Positions 1 to 10,010 are shown, counted from the stretch's first letter. The stretch is DNA of 64,000 nt from Roseburia sp. (GCA_023664725.1 JAMPFA010000004.1:1-64000), one strand, 5' to 3'. Translations and numbers: made by a program. Notes: generated by a model from the letters alone, not told the origin.

Positions 1-1
1 T

Positions 2-1255
2 GTTGACTGGAAGGTTTATAATGTTACGCCGATTAAGAATAAGTTTGGCTACCGTGTGGTGCTGATCTATGCGGATGGGACTAAAATGCCGCAGCAGAAA
101 TCGGGATTTCCGACAAAGAAAGCTGCTAATACAGACAGGGACAAGACATTAGGCGAATTGTATTCCGGCCCATATGTGGTGTACAGCAATGTAAAAGTGA
201 AAGACTTTATGCTGTTCTGGCTTGAAAAGGAAATGCGTCCACGCATTACAAGCGGCTCCTATGAAACTTATTCTAATATTGTGAATAACCATGTTATCCC
301 GGCGATGGGCAATATTAAAATGACAGAAGTTAAGAGGAGCCACATCCAGACACTTTATAATGAAGAAGCGGCTGTATCCGTTTCCATTGCAAGGCTGGTA
401 AAAACGGTGATGAACACATCCATGCAGTATGCTTTGAATAAGAAAATTATTTCGATCAATCCAACTGTTGATGTGGCATTGCCAAAACGGGTAGAGAAGA
501 AAGCTTACCACACCCGCAATATTGATACACAAAAGACGTTGAATATGGAGCAGATTTTGACACTGATTGAAGCGAGCAAGGATACACCGATCCATATGCA
601 GGTGCTGTTTGCAGTATTGTTGGGATTAAGGCGTTGTGAAATCAATGGCGTGAAATATTCAGACATAGACTATATCAACCGGACATTAAAGGTGCAGCGA
701 CAGTTGGGCAAGAAGCCAAATACCACTGCCGGGGACTTCCCGGCTAAGACATATACAAAGCAGGAAATCAGGCTGAAAACACCGTCCAGCTACCGCACGA
801 TTCCCATACCGGATTATGTGTTTGAAGCGATTTTAGAGGAAAGAAAGGTGTATGAGAAGAACCGCAGAAGGCGGTCAGGAACCTTTCAGGATTTAGATTA
901 TATTTGCTGTTCCACTTATGGGCGTCCGAGAAGCAAGGATTTTCATTGGCGGCATTATAAAAAGCTGCTGGAGGACAACGGATTGCCCAATATAAGATGG
1001 CATGATTTGAGAAGCACGTTCTGCACCATATTATTAAAGAACAACTTCAATCCCAAAGCGGTATCACAGCTCATGGGACATGCGAAAGAAATCATTACCA
1101 TAGATGTGTATGGAGATAATGCGGAAATCATCGAGGACTGTTTAGATGACCTTCAGCCGTTTATTGATGAGGTTGTACCAAAGGAAGAAAATGAAGGCGG
1201 TACAGATTTTTCAGAAGATAGTTATATTGATAATTTAAGTGAGTTCCTTGTGTGA
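2..1255 (+). CDS. Tyrosine-recombinase integrase of an integrative element (5' end outside window)
   Basis: The reading frame is open from base 2, so the first start codon inside the window (GTG at 56) is probably internal and the true N-terminus lies upstream. The 417 visible residues look like an arm-type DNA-binding domain, then a SAM-like core-binding domain, then the catalytic domain. Catalytic motifs are visible: GLRRCEINGVK (first Arg), HDLRSTF (His-x-x-Arg), LMGHAKE (second His) and the nucleophile Tyr in DVYGD near the end. Known: integrases of this architecture sit at the end of Tn916-type conjugative elements and related prophages. Inference: the rest of the element lies left of this window and its right end lies between this stop and uvrB. 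The short acidic C-terminal tail is family-typical. Confidence 0.9.
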   Translation, partial: VDWKVYNVTPIKNKFGYRVVLIYADGTKMPQQKSGFPTKKAANTDRDKTLGELYSGPYVVYSNVKVKDFMLFWLEKEMRPRITSGSYETYSNIVNNHVIPAMGNIKMTEVKRSHIQTLYNEEAAVSVSIARLVKTVMNTSMQYALNKKIISINPTVDVALPKRVEKKAYHTRNIDTQKTLNMEQILTLIEASKDTPIHMQVLFAVLLGLRRCEINGVKYSDIDYINRTLKVQRQLGKKPNTTAGDFPAKTYTKQEIRLKTPSSYRTIPIPDYVFEAILEERKVYEKNRRRRSGTFQDLDYICCSTYGRPRSKDFHWRHYKKLLEDNGLPNIRWHDLRSTFCTILLKNNFNPKAVSQLMGHAKEIITIDVYGDNAEIIEDCLDDLQPFIDEVVPKEENEGGTDFSEDSYIDNLSEFLV

Positions 1256-1275
1256 AAGGAAGACAATGGCATCAA

Positions 1276-1320
1276 AAAAGTACAGAACAAAAGTTCGGTT
1301 TTGCTCTGTACTTTTATTAG
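1276..1320 (+). terminator. Intrinsic terminator after the integrase
   Basis: A 17-bp stem (1276-1292 with 1299-1315) has one A-C mismatch and a 6-base loop (GTTCGG). The A-rich 5' side and T-rich 3' side make it potentially bidirectional. It lies 20 bases after the integrase stop. Confidence 0.75.
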
Positions 1321-1554
1321 TTTATGTGTTATAATGAAAAACCGGATGACGAAATAATATGATCTGTATTATCCAATGTTATTTCGTGTTGCTAAGTTTC
1401 AAAAATACAGTTTTGTGACCTGCATTCGTGTAATTGCTATTTTAACGCTTATTCGCCAGCTTTGCAAGTCCATTTTACACGAATCGAAATCCGAATTACA
1501 CGAATTTCTGGCGAATAGGCGAACTTTTTTCGGTCACAAATTGGAGGTTTTTAT
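1321..1554. other. Repeat-rich gap between integrase and uvrB; candidate attachment region
   Basis: No credible gene. Three inverted repeat pairs: 9 bp, 1412-1420 with 1532-1540; 12 bp perfect, 1424-1435 with 1494-1505; 14 bp with one mismatch, 1446-1459 with 1508-1521. In addition the 10-mer at 1475-1484 is repeated directly at 1496-1505. The second and third pairs interlock rather than nest, so they cannot all form one hairpin. That is more like an array of protein binding sites than a terminator. The place, directly after an integrase and before a conserved chromosomal gene, suggests the element end (attR) with arm or core sites. A TATAAT-like -10 occurs at 1330-1335. The uvrB ribosome site GGAGG is at 1543-1547. 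Confidence 0.5.
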
Positions 1555-3534
1555 ATGCCAGAATTTAAACTTCATGCCCCATACAAGCCCACCGGCGACC
1601 AGCCGCAGGCGATCGCCGAGCTGGTGAAAGGCTTTAAAGAGGGCAATCAATTCCAGACTTTACTAGGGGTTACGGGATCGGGCAAGACATTTACGATGGC
1701 AAACGTTATTCAGGCTTTGCAGAAGCCGACGCTTGTGATTGCCCATAACAAAACCCTTGCGGCGCAGTTATATGGGGAATTCAAGGAGATGTTCCCGGAG
1801 AATGCGGTGGAATACTTTGTGAGCTACTACGACTACTATCAGCCCGAGGCCTATGTGCCCTCCACAGACACCTACATCGCCAAGGACTCCTCCATCAACG
1901 AGGAAATCGACAAGCTGCGCCTCTCCGCCACGGCGGCCTTGGTGGAACGCAGGGATGTGGTGATTGTGGCCAGCGTTTCCTGCATCTACGGCCTTGGCAG
2001 CCCCATTGATTACCGGAACATGATGGTATCCCTGCGCCCTGGGCAGGAAAAGGACAGGGACGAGGTGATTCAGAGGCTGATCAATATCCAGTACACCAGA
2101 AACGACATGGATTTTCACCGGGGCACGTTCCGGGTGCGGGGGGACGTGCTGGAAATCTTTCCGGCAAACTTCAGCGACACCGCCTATCGGGTGGAATTTT
2201 TTGGGGATGAAATCGACAGAATCGTGGAAGTGGATGTGCTCACAGGGGAGATCAAAAACAGCCTGCAGCATATCGCCGTTTTTCCTGCATCCCACTATGT
2301 GGTGCCCCAGGAGAAGATCAACAAGGCTTGTGTGGAAATAGAGCGGGAGATGGAAGAGCGTGTCCGCTATTTCAAAGAACATGACAAACTTTTAGAGGCA
2401 CAGCGCATTGCGGAGCGCACCAACTTTGATGTGGAAATGCTCAGAGAGACAGGATTTTGCAGTGGGATTGAAAATTATTCCAGGATTTTAGCAGACATGC
2501 CGCCGGGGGCTACCCCCCACACCCTTATGGACTATTTCCCGGATGATTTCCTTATAATAGTAGATGAGTCCCATATCACCATTCCCCAGGTGCGGGGGAT
2601 GTTTGCAGGGGATCAGTCCAGAAAAACCACCTTGGTGGATTATGGTTTCCGCCTCCCTTCCGCAAAGGACAACAGGCCATTAAATTTTGGGGAGTTTGAG
2701 AGAAAAATAAACCAGATGCTCTTTGTGTCGGCCACACCCAATGTCTATGAGGATGAGCACGAACTGCTTCGCACAGAGCAGATTATCCGTCCCACCGGGC
2801 TCTTGGACCCGGAGGTGGATGTGCGGCCCGTGGAAGGACAGATTGACGATCTCATCGCAGAAGTGAAAAAGGAGACGGCAGATCACCATAAGATTTTGAT
2901 CACCACTCTTACAAAACGTATGGCTGAGGATCTGACAGACTATATGAATGCGGTGGGCATTCGGGTAAAATATCTCCATTCGGACATTGACACCTTGGAG
3001 CGTTCCGAGATCATAAGGGATATGCGTCTGGATGTGTTTGACGTGCTGGTGGGAATTAACCTTCTTCGGGAGGGACTGGATATTCCGGAGATTACTCTGG
3101 TCGCTATTTTAGATGCGGACAAAGAGGGATTTCTCCGCTCTGAAACTTCGCTGATCCAGACCATCGGAAGGGCGGCGAGAAACGCAGAGGGCCATGTTAT
3201 CATGTATGCCGATTCCATTACGGACTCCATGCGGGTAGCCATACAGGAAACCAGGCGCAGAAGAGAAATCCAGCAGCGTTACAATAAGGAGCACGGAATC
3301 ACTCCCCAGACCATACAAAAGTCTGTTCGGGATCTGATCAGTATTTCCAAGAAAGTGGCAAAGGAAGAGCAGAAGTTTGCAAAAGATCCGGAATCCATGA
3401 GCAGGCAGGAACTGGAAAAACTCATTGCGGAAGTGAAGCGGAAGATGGAGAAGGCAGCAGCGGAGCTGAATTTTGAGGCAGCGGCGGAACTTCGTGACAA
3501 AATGATAGAGCTAAAAAAGTATAACGACCAATAA
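1555..3534 (+). CDS. uvrB: UvrABC excinuclease subunit B
   Basis: UvrB is the damage-verifying helicase-like subunit of nucleotide excision repair; it is loaded by UvrA and recruits UvrC. The 659-residue length is normal. Visible: Walker A GVTGSGKT (residues 38-45), the beta-hairpin region [12 protein letters not shown] near residue 95, the DEAD-type box VDESH, the helicase VI motif QTIGRAARN, and the C-terminal UVR domain (about the last 35 residues) that contacts UvrC. The ATG has GGAGG at good spacing. uvrA follows after 24 bases, so the two form an operon. I saw no clear Firmicute LexA box upstream; the candidate upstream region is occupied by the repeats at 1411-1540. Confidence 0.98.
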   Translation: MPEFKLHAPYKPTGDQPQAIAELVKGFKEGNQFQTLLGVTGSGKTFTMANVIQALQKPTLVIAHNKTLAAQLYGEFKEMFPENAVEYFVSYYDYYQPEAYVPSTDTYIAKDSSINEEIDKLRLSATAALVERRDVVIVASVSCIYGLGSPIDYRNMMVSLRPGQEKDRDEVIQRLINIQYTRNDMDFHRGTFRVRGDVLEIFPANFSDTAYRVEFFGDEIDRIVEVDVLTGEIKNSLQHIAVFPASHYVVPQEKINKACVEIEREMEERVRYFKEHDKLLEAQRIAERTNFDVEMLRETGFCSGIENYSRILADMPPGATPHTLMDYFPDDFLIIVDESHITIPQVRGMFAGDQSRKTTLVDYGFRLPSAKDNRPLNFGEFERKINQMLFVSATPNVYEDEHELLRTEQIIRPTGLLDPEVDVRPVEGQIDDLIAEVKKETADHHKILITTLTKRMAEDLTDYMNAVGIRVKYLHSDIDTLERSEIIRDMRLDVFDVLVGINLLREGLDIPEITLVAILDADKEGFLRSETSLIQTIGRAARNAEGHVIMYADSITDSMRVAIQETRRRREIQQRYNKEHGITPQTIQKSVRDLISISKKVAKEEQKFAKDPESMSRQELEKLIAEVKRKMEKAAAELNFEAAAELRDKMIELKKYNDQ

Positions 3535-3558
3535 GAATGAGGAGTACAGGAAAAGATT

Positions 3559-6390
3559 ATGAGCGAGAGAAAGTACATTAAGATTCGAGGTGCAAAAGAG
3601 CACAACTTAAAAGGAATCGATATCGATATTCCCAGAAATGAATTTGTGGTGCTCACGGGCTTAAGCGGTTCCGGGAAATCCTCTCTGGCATTTGACACCA
3701 TTTATGCGGAGGGCCAGCGGAGATATATGGAATCCCTGTCTTCCTATGCAAGGCAGTTCCTGGGGCAGATGGAAAAGCCGGATGTGGAAAAGATTGAGGG
3801 GCTGCCCCCAGCCATTTCCATTGACCAGAAATCCACCAACCGAAATCCCCGTTCCACCGTGGGGACCGTGACGGAAATTTACGATTATTTCCGTCTGCTC
3901 TATGCCAGGATAGGAATCCCCCACTGTCCAAAGTGTGGCAGGGAGATCAAAAAGCAGACGGTAGACCAGATGGTAGACCAGATTATGAGCCTGCCGGAGC
4001 GCACGAAAATCCAGCTTTTGGCTCCTGTGGTCCGGGGCAGGAAAGGAGAGCATCAGAAGCTTTTTGAAAAGGCAAAAAAGAGCGGATATGTCCGAGTGCA
4101 GGTGGACGGAAGCATCTATGAACTGACAGAAGAGATCAAATTGGAAAAAAATAAAAAGCACAATATTGAAATCGTGGTGGATCGTCTGGCTGTCCGTGAG
4201 GGGATTGAAAAGCGCCTCACCGACTCTATTGAAAATGTATTGGATTTGGCGGATGGCCTTTTGATGGTGGAGATCGTGGATGGGGAGACTTTAAATTTTT
4301 CCCAGAGTTTTTCCTGCCCGGACTGCGAGATCAGTGTGGACGAGATTGAACCCAGAAGCTTTTCTTTTAACAATCCTTTTGGCGCCTGCCCGGTATGTTT
4401 TGGCCTGGGATACAAAATGGAATTTGACGAAGATCTGATGATACCGGACAAGAGCCTTGCGATTTCGGAGGGAGCCATCCAGGTCATGGGCTGGCAGTCC
4501 TGCACAGATCCTTCCAGTTATACCTATGCCATTTTAAAAGCATTGTCGAAGGAGTTTAAATTTGACCTGTCCACGCCTTATGAGGAGCTTCCAGAGGATG
4601 TCCGTCAGGTGTTGATCCATGGTACTGACCGCTCCGTAAAAGTCCACTACAAGGGACAGCGGGGAGAAGGTGTCTATGATGTGGTCTTTGAGGGGTTGAT
4701 CCGCAATTCCCAGAGACGTTACAGGGAGACCGGTTCCGATGTAATGAAACAGGAGTATGAGCAGTTTATGAGAGTTACGCCCTGTCAGGAGTGCAAAGGG
4801 CAGCGTCTGAAAAAATCATCATTGGCTGTGACTGTCAGCGGAAAAAATATTTATGAAATTACAAATATGTCTGTGAAAAATCTTCAACAGTATCTCCTGG
4901 AGATGGAACTTAGCAGCCAGCAGAAACTTATCGGCAGCCAGATTTTAAAGGAGATTCGTTCCAGAGTAGGATTTCTCGTGGATGTGGGACTGGAATATCT
5001 AAGTCTTGCCAGGGCAACGGGGACACTGTCAGGAGGGGAAGCACAGCGGATCCGCCTGGCTACCCAGGTGGGCTCCGGCCTGGTGGGAGTAGCCTATATA
5101 TTAGACGAGCCCAGTATAGGTCTCCACCAGAGGGATAATGACAAATTGCTTGCCACATTAAAAGGCCTTCGGGACCTGGGCAACACACTGGTGGTAGTGG
5201 AACACGACGAGGATACCATGCTGGCGGCAGATTATATTGTGGATATTGGGCCGGCGGCAGGGGAGCACGGAGGCGAGGTCATTGCCTGTGGCACGGCGGA
5301 GGAGATCATGGCAAATCCCAATTCCCTCACCGGAGCTTACCTCAGCGGCAAAAGGCAGATTCCGGTGCCAAAAGAGAGGAGAAAGCCCACAGGATTTTTA
5401 AAGGTGGTGAAGGCGGCAGAAAACAACTTAAAGGATGTGACGGTGGAATTCCCGCTGGGAGTTATGACCTGCGTCACCGGAGTGTCCGGTTCCGGCAAAA
5501 GTTCCCTCACCAACGAGGTTTTGTATAAGGCTCTTCAGAGAAAATTGAACCATGCCAGGACAATACCCGGAAAGCACAAGGAAATCCTGGGGATGGAACA
5601 GCTTGACAAGGTGATTGACATTGACCAGTCCCCCATCGGCAGAACGCCCCGGTCAAACCCCGCCACCTACACAGGAGTTTTTGACATGATCCGGGATCTT
5701 TTTGCAGCCACCCCGGATGCGAAAGCAAGAGGATATAAAAAAGGAAGGTTCAGCTTCAACGTAAAGGGCGGAAGATGTGAAGCCTGCTCCGGTGACGGAA
5801 TCTTAAAAGTGGAGATGCATTTCCTGCCGGATGTCTATGTGCCCTGCGAAGTCTGCGGAGGAAAACGCTATAACCGGGAAACATTGGACGTAAAATACAA
5901 GGGGAAAAGCATCTACGATGTTTTGGATATGACGGTGGAGGAAGCACTGAAATTTTTCAAAAATGTTCCTTCTATAGAAAGAAAGATCCAGACACTTTAC
6001 GATGTGGGGCTTTCCTATATCCGTCTGGGACAGCCCTCCACAGAGCTTTCCGGCGGGGAAGCTCAGCGGATCAAGCTGGCCACAGAGCTCAGCCGCAGAA
6101 GTACAGGAAAGACCATTTACATTTTGGACGAGCCAACCACAGGACTGCATTTTGAAGATGTGCGCAAGCTCATCGAAATCCTCCACCGCCTGTCGGAGGG
6201 AGGAAATACCGTGGTAGTGATCGAGCACAACCTGGATGTGATCAAGACTGCGGATTATATCATAGATATGGGGCCGGAGGGAGGCGACGGCGGCGGAACA
6301 GTGATTGCCAGGGGAACCCCGGAGGAAGTAGCACAGTCCGAGAAGTCTTACACGGGAAAATATATCAAAAAGTATTTGAAAAATAGATGA
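3559..6390 (+). CDS. uvrA: UvrABC excinuclease subunit A
   Basis: UvrA is the ABC-type ATPase dimer that scans for bulky DNA lesions and delivers UvrB. The 943 residues carry two nucleotide-binding domains: Walker [10 protein letters not shown] near residue 32 and GVSGSGKSS in the second half, with signature motifs TLSGGEAQR and ELSGGEAQR and Walker B YILDEP twice. Zinc-finger cysteine pairs are present ([29 protein letters not shown]). RBS AGGAG precedes the ATG. It is cotranscribed with uvrB and the operon ends at the strong terminator at 6452. Confidence 0.98.
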   Translation: MSERKYIKIRGAKEHNLKGIDIDIPRNEFVVLTGLSGSGKSSLAFDTIYAEGQRRYMESLSSYARQFLGQMEKPDVEKIEGLPPAISIDQKSTNRNPRSTVGTVTEIYDYFRLLYARIGIPHCPKCGREIKKQTVDQMVDQIMSLPERTKIQLLAPVVRGRKGEHQKLFEKAKKSGYVRVQVDGSIYELTEEIKLEKNKKHNIEIVVDRLAVREGIEKRLTDSIENVLDLADGLLMVEIVDGETLNFSQSFSCPDCEISVDEIEPRSFSFNNPFGACPVCFGLGYKMEFDEDLMIPDKSLAISEGAIQVMGWQSCTDPSSYTYAILKALSKEFKFDLSTPYEELPEDVRQVLIHGTDRSVKVHYKGQRGEGVYDVVFEGLIRNSQRRYRETGSDVMKQEYEQFMRVTPCQECKGQRLKKSSLAVTVSGKNIYEITNMSVKNLQQYLLEMELSSQQKLIGSQILKEIRSRVGFLVDVGLEYLSLARATGTLSGGEAQRIRLATQVGSGLVGVAYILDEPSIGLHQRDNDKLLATLKGLRDLGNTLVVVEHDEDTMLAADYIVDIGPAAGEHGGEVIACGTAEEIMANPNSLTGAYLSGKRQIPVPKERRKPTGFLKVVKAAENNLKDVTVEFPLGVMTCVTGVSGSGKSSLTNEVLYKALQRKLNHARTIPGKHKEILGMEQLDKVIDIDQSPIGRTPRSNPATYTGVFDMIRDLFAATPDAKARGYKKGRFSFNVKGGRCEACSGDGILKVEMHFLPDVYVPCEVCGGKRYNRETLDVKYKGKSIYDVLDMTVEEALKFFKNVPSIERKIQTLYDVGLSYIRLGQPSTELSGGEAQRIKLATELSRRSTGKTIYILDEPTTGLHFEDVRKLIEILHRLSEGGNTVVVIEHNLDVIKTADYIIDMGPEGGDGGGTVIARGTPEEVAQSEKSYTGKYIKKYLKNR

Positions 6391-6451
6391 TAAGCAGAAT
6401 ATATTCAGTCATCAGATTGCGGATCGATGGCTGAATTGTTTACAAAAATAA

Positions 6452-6497
6452 ATACCCCTCTCTGTAAAGGTTATTCACAGAGAGGGGTATCTTTTTA
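6452..6497 (+). terminator. Intrinsic terminator of the uvrBA operon
   Basis: A perfect 14-bp stem (6452-6465 with 6477-6490), an 11-base loop and a T-rich tail (CTTTTT). Confidence 0.92.
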
Positions 6498-6765
6498 AGA
6501 AAGGAAATGAGTTATGAAAAACACTGTATAACAAAAGTAAAACAAAAATGAATTGGGGAGTACCCCCCGGATCCAAAGACCCGAGGAGCATGAGTTATGA
6601 AAACTATAATAGCCTTATCAGCTAGTACTCTTACAGTATATAGTGAAATTGTGACCAGTTTGTGATGAAATCTTGAAAAGAATATAAAATTCCACCAAAA
6701 AAATTCCCAGTTTCTTTAGAAATTATTAAATTCTGCAAAAATTATGTGATTTCCAAAAAAATGAT
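6498..6765. other. Intergenic leader between uvrA terminator and mbl promoter, with a 14-bp direct repeat
   Basis: No conventional gene. A 14-bp sequence (ATGAGTTATGAAAA) occurs at 6507-6520 and again at 6590-6603. Each copy is preceded by purine-rich sequence and starts a micro-ORF: 5 codons from ATG 6514, and 22 codons from ATG 6597 to the stop at 6663-6665. GGAG-like sequence before the second could serve as a ribosome site. Nothing shows that either is translated. The rest is AT-rich. Confidence 0.35.
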
Positions 6766-6793
6766 TTGAAAAATGGAAGTATTTGTATATAAT
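6766..6793 (+). promoter_or_regulatory. Sigma-A type promoter for mbl
   Basis: TTGAAA at 6766-6771, 16-bp spacer, perfect TATAAT at 6788-6793; an 80-base leader to the mbl start. Confidence 0.7.
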
Positions 6794-6873
6794 AAGGATA
6801 TATATGTAAAAATATGATTAAATCCACGATTTGTGTTAAAAATAAACAGCAGGAAGATGAAAGGGGAAACACA

Positions 6874-7869
6874 ATGGTTTCAACAGATATAGGAATTGAT
6901 TTAGGTACGGCCAGCATATTAGTGTATATTAAGGGTAAGGGAGTTGTGCTGAAAGAGCCCTCCGTTGTCGCCTTTGACAGAGATACAAATAAAGTAAAAG
7001 CCATCGGGGAGGAAGCCAGGCTGATGCTGGGCAGAACTCCGGGGAACATAGTAGCAGTGCGTCCATTGCGTCAGGGAGTTATCTCCGATTATACGGTTAC
7101 GGAAAAAATGATCAAGTATTTTATTCAGAAAGCCGTTGGCAAGAAGAACTTCCGCAAGCCAAGGATCAGTGTCTGTGTGCCCAGCGGCGTGACAGAAGTG
7201 GAAAAAAAGGCAGTGGAGGATGCAACTTATGCGGCAGGGGCCAGGTATGTGAAGGTTATCGAAGAACCGATCGCAGCGGCTATCGGCGCCGGGATTGATA
7301 TTGCCAGGCCATGTGGAAATATGATCGTAGATATCGGAGGCGGAACTGCGGATATTGCGGTGATTTCATTGGGAGGCTCTGTGGTGAGTACTTCTATTAA
7401 AATTGCCGGTGATGATTTTGATGAAGCCATTGTTCGTTATATGAGAAAAAAGCATAACCTTCTCATCGGTGAGAGGACTGCGGAGGATATTAAGATAAAA
7501 ATCGGTTCCTGTTTTTCCAACGGGCGGAATGAAACCATGGATGTGAGAGGACGAAATCTGGTTACAGGTCTTCCGAAGACGGTGACAGTTTCTTCCGAGG
7601 AGACGGAGGAAGCTCTGCGGGAGCCTACCATGCAGATTGTGGAGGCCGTTCACAGCGTGTTGGAAAAGACACCGCCGGAGCTGGCAGCGGATGTGGCTGA
7701 CAGGGGAATTGTCCTTACCGGAGGAGGAGCGCTGCTTAGGGGTCTGGAGGAACTTTTAGAAGATCGGACAGGCATCAACACCATGACCGCAGAGGAACCA
7801 ATGACCTGTGTGGCTATCGGAACAGGAAAATATGTAGAATTTTTAGCGGGAAAACGGGAAGATGACTAA
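6874..7869 (+). CDS. mbl: MreB/Mbl-type bacterial actin, rod-shape protein
   Basis: This is a cell-shape actin that forms membrane-associated filaments guiding lateral wall synthesis. I chose ATG 6874 because AGGGGA lies 8 bases upstream and the protein then starts MVSTDIGIDLGTAS, the usual family N-terminus; a start at 6814 would add 20 unrelated residues. Length is 331 residues. Actin-fold motifs: phosphate-1 DIGIDLGTAS, phosphate-2 VDIGGGTADIAV, adenosine motif VLTGGGALLRGL. The flagellar rod genes follow directly, matching the mbl-flhO-flhP order of Bacillus subtilis; that is why I prefer Mbl over MreB. Its stop codon overlaps the -35 box of the next promoter. Confidence 0.9.
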   Translation: MVSTDIGIDLGTASILVYIKGKGVVLKEPSVVAFDRDTNKVKAIGEEARLMLGRTPGNIVAVRPLRQGVISDYTVTEKMIKYFIQKAVGKKNFRKPRISVCVPSGVTEVEKKAVEDATYAAGARYVKVIEEPIAAAIGAGIDIARPCGNMIVDIGGGTADIAVISLGGSVVSTSIKIAGDDFDEAIVRYMRKKHNLLIGERTAEDIKIKIGSCFSNGRNETMDVRGRNLVTGLPKTVTVSSEETEEALREPTMQIVEAVHSVLEKTPPELAADVADRGIVLTGGGALLRGLEELLEDRTGINTMTAEEPMTCVAIGTGKYVEFLAGKREDD

Positions 7870-7894
7870 AGAATAAACTCGTTTATGCCGATAT
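7867..7894 (+). promoter_or_regulatory. Sigma-D (SigD/FliA) flagellar promoter
   Basis: TAAA at 7867-7870, 16-bp spacer, GCCGATAT at 7887-7894. This matches the B. subtilis SigD consensus (TAAA-N14-16-GCCGATAT) in every consensus position. The TAAA overlaps the mbl stop codon. Three flagellar genes lie directly downstream, which supports function. Confidence 0.9.
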
Positions 7895-7985
7895 AATAAT
7901 GCAACGAGAATGTCATGGATGGAAAAAGCAGGTTCAGGGATGAGCCATAAACGTCAGCGAAGGATGACGGAGGAAGGATGAAAAG

Positions 7986-8786
7986 ATGGTAAAAGGGTTA
8001 TATACCGCATATACCGGAATGGTGGAAGAACAGCGGCGAATGGATGTTATGACCAACAACCTCGCCAATGCCAGCACGACCGGGTACAAGAAAGAGGGAA
8101 CAGTAAATCAGGCATTCGAGGATCAGTTAGCAATCAGGATTAAGGACAGTTCGGAAGTTTTATATCGCAAGCGGCTTGGAATTGTAAATCTGGGTGACAA
8201 GGTCGGAGAGACATACAGGGATTTTTCCCAGGGTTCTTTTAATGTGACAGACAACCCACTGGATCTGGCGTTGGATGGACAGGGATTTTTCGCTATAGAG
8301 TTTACCAACAAGCAGGGGCAGACTTCCGTGAAGTATACCAGGGACGGAGCCTTTACTATGGACAGGGAAGGATATCTTCGGACTAAAGACGGTGATTATC
8401 TGTTAAATGCCAACGGAGCCAGAAATGGTGCAGGCGGCCAGGCAAACCGAGTGAGGATTGACCCCAACCAGGATGTGAGGATTGAACCCAACGGGATCAT
8501 ATACCAGAACGATGCCCAGGTAGGACAGATCGGGCTTGTGGATTTCCAGGATTATAATTATCTGCACAAATACGGTGAGAATCTTTTTGATCTGGTGAAC
8601 GGAGGAACGGCGATTGCCTCCGATGCAAGGATCGAGCAGGGATGTCTGGAAATGTCCAATGTGAATATTGTCTCGGAGATGGTGGAGATGATCACCATTA
8701 CCCGTGCATATGAGGCAAATCAGAAAATAATTCAGACCGTTGACGGAACCATAGACAAAGCTGTAAATGATGTAGGCAAAGCATAG
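7986..8786 (+). CDS. flgF: Flagellar rod/hook-basal body protein, FlgF/FlgG family (FlhO-like)
   Basis: Structural protein of the flagellar rod. The 266 residues start with the family motif MVKGLYTAYTGMVEEQRRMDVMTNNLANASTTGYKK (N-terminal rod domain) and end with the coiled-coil-forming C-terminal domain (SNVNIVSEMVEMITITRAYEANQKI). The central part carries DGQGFFAIE and TRDGAFTMD, typical of FlgF/FlgG. RBS GGAGGAAGG precedes ATG 7986. First gene of the SigD-controlled cluster. Which of the two adjacent paralogues is FlgF and which FlgG is judged from order and similarity to FlhO/FlhP, not proven. Confidence 0.85.
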   Translation: MVKGLYTAYTGMVEEQRRMDVMTNNLANASTTGYKKEGTVNQAFEDQLAIRIKDSSEVLYRKRLGIVNLGDKVGETYRDFSQGSFNVTDNPLDLALDGQGFFAIEFTNKQGQTSVKYTRDGAFTMDREGYLRTKDGDYLLNANGARNGAGGQANRVRIDPNQDVRIEPNGIIYQNDAQVGQIGLVDFQDYNYLHKYGENLFDLVNGGTAIASDARIEQGCLEMSNVNIVSEMVEMITITRAYEANQKIIQTVDGTIDKAVNDVGKA

Positions 8787-8800
8787 GAGGATAATAGAAT

Positions 8801-9616
8801 ATGATGAGATCATTGTGGTCTGCTGCATCAGGAATGATCGCACAGCAGACAAACGTAGATACCATAGCACAAAATCTTTCCAACGTAAATACTGTTGGTT
8901 ATAAGACACAGAAGGCAGAGTTTAAAACCCTCTTATACCAAAATCTCCAGACCAGGACAACAACTGCAAACGGTGAGACAAAGCCTACGCCGGCTCAGGT
9001 GGGACTTGGAACAAGAGTTGCTGACATCAATACATATTTTACTCAGGGCGCTTTGGCTTCCAGCGAGAGCGATACAGATTTTGCTATTGACGGCCGGGGA
9101 TTTTTTGCAGTGCTTGGCGATGACGGGGAAACCTACTACACCAGAAACGGCAGCTTCACCTGGGCAATCGGACCTCAGGGAACTACCCTTTGCAACCAGG
9201 ATGGATATCCGGTACTGGATACCAACGGAAGAAATATTGTGATCCCCAACGGTGTCACCAGCGGAAACATGGTGATCTCCAATGACGGAAGCGTGGGGTA
9301 CAAGAGAGCGGACGGAACATATGTGGCAATGAATCAGACCATTGCTTTATATCAATTTACCAATCCCGCAGGATTAAACAAACTTTCCAGAAGTTTGTAC
9401 GCTGTCACCGAAGCTTCCGGTGCGGCTATGAATGAGGCTACTACTAACGGGCTGACAAGGAGCAATATATGGCAGAATTATCTGGAAAACTCCAATGTGC
9501 AGGTGGCGGACGAGATGGTAAACCTTATCGTTGCCCAGAGAGCCTATGAGTTAAATTCCAAGGCAATCCAGGCTTCAGATGAGATGCTTCAGCAGGCAAA
9601 CAGCCTGAGAAGATAA
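8801..9616 (+). CDS. flgG: Flagellar basal-body distal rod protein FlgG (FlhP-like)
   Basis: Second rod paralogue, 271 residues. N-terminal motif MMRSLWSAASGMIAQQTNVDTIAQNLSNVNTVGYK, the middle motif DGRGFFAV...YTRNGSFT, and the C-terminal motif NSNVQVADEMVNLIVAQRAYELNSKAIQ are characteristic of FlgG. RBS AGGAGG lies 11 bases before the ATG. It begins 14 bases after flgF, so cotranscription is expected. FlgG forms the distal rod that crosses the cell wall. Confidence 0.9.
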   Translation: MMRSLWSAASGMIAQQTNVDTIAQNLSNVNTVGYKTQKAEFKTLLYQNLQTRTTTANGETKPTPAQVGLGTRVADINTYFTQGALASSESDTDFAIDGRGFFAVLGDDGETYYTRNGSFTWAIGPQGTTLCNQDGYPVLDTNGRNIVIPNGVTSGNMVISNDGSVGYKRADGTYVAMNQTIALYQFTNPAGLNKLSRSLYAVTEASGAAMNEATTNGLTRSNIWQNYLENSNVQVADEMVNLIVAQRAYELNSKAIQASDEMLQQANSLRR

Positions 9617-9637
9617 TAGAATAGGAGGAAGCGTGAT

Positions 9638-9991
9638 ATGAGTATGGATATTGGCGGCATTTCTTCTATGTTGAATTACACCAGCCAGACAGCGGAAAAC
9701 AGCAAGGCCAGTGGGTTGGAATCCACTTTGAAAGGGGATTTATCCACTGCGGATGATGAAAAGCTGATGAGTGTCTGCAAAGAGTTTGAGGCATATTTTG
9801 TGGAGATGGTGATGAAGGAAGTGGAGAAGACCATTCCCAAAGATGAGGACGAGGACGCAAGCATGTCTCAGATGAAAGATTATTTTAAGGATGAGATGAT
9901 ACAGATGCTGGCAGAGGATGTGTGCGAGCAGCAGGATTTAGGACTTGCACAGCAGATGTATGAGCAGATGAAACGGAATTATTCTCTGTAA
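9638..9991 (+). CDS. flgJ: Rod-binding protein, FlgJ N-terminal domain only
   Basis: 117 residues matching the rod-binding domain of FlgJ: LMSVCKEFEAYFVEMVMKEVEKTIPK and the C-terminal stretch DLGLAQQMYEQMKRNY. It is a rod-assembly cap or scaffold. The muramidase domain present in proteobacterial FlgJ is missing, as is usual in Clostridia, so the wall-hydrolysing function must be elsewhere. RBS AGGAGG precedes ATG 9638. Last gene of the flagellar cluster, followed by a terminator. Confidence 0.85.
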   Translation: MSMDIGGISSMLNYTSQTAENSKASGLESTLKGDLSTADDEKLMSVCKEFEAYFVEMVMKEVEKTIPKDEDEDASMSQMKDYFKDEMIQMLAEDVCEQQDLGLAQQMYEQMKRNYSL

Positions 9992-10010
9992 ACGGAATGA
10001 ACGAAAAACA

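Noticed and set aside
1411..1540. LexA (SOS) box upstream of uvrB
   Set aside because: uvrB is often SOS-controlled, and CGAAC-like bits occur, but no CGAAC-N4-GTTCG type palindrome is present.
1376..1627. 83-codon + strand frame before uvrB
   Set aside because: It overlaps the uvrB start in another frame and covers the inverted repeats; no ribosome site and no recognisable domain.
1768..2382. 204-codon minus-strand frame inside uvrB
   Set aside because: Antisense shadow of a conserved coding region; its His/Val/Leu-rich composition is typical of shadows.
3661..4161. 166-codon minus-strand frame inside uvrA
   Set aside because: Antisense shadow; no ribosome site and lies wholly within a conserved gene.
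7895..7985. Riboswitch (for example c-di-GMP type) in the leader of the flagellar genes
   Set aside because: Only about 90 bases and no conserved c-di-GMP core could be recognised; the sequence is mostly repeated GGATGA-like purine tracts.
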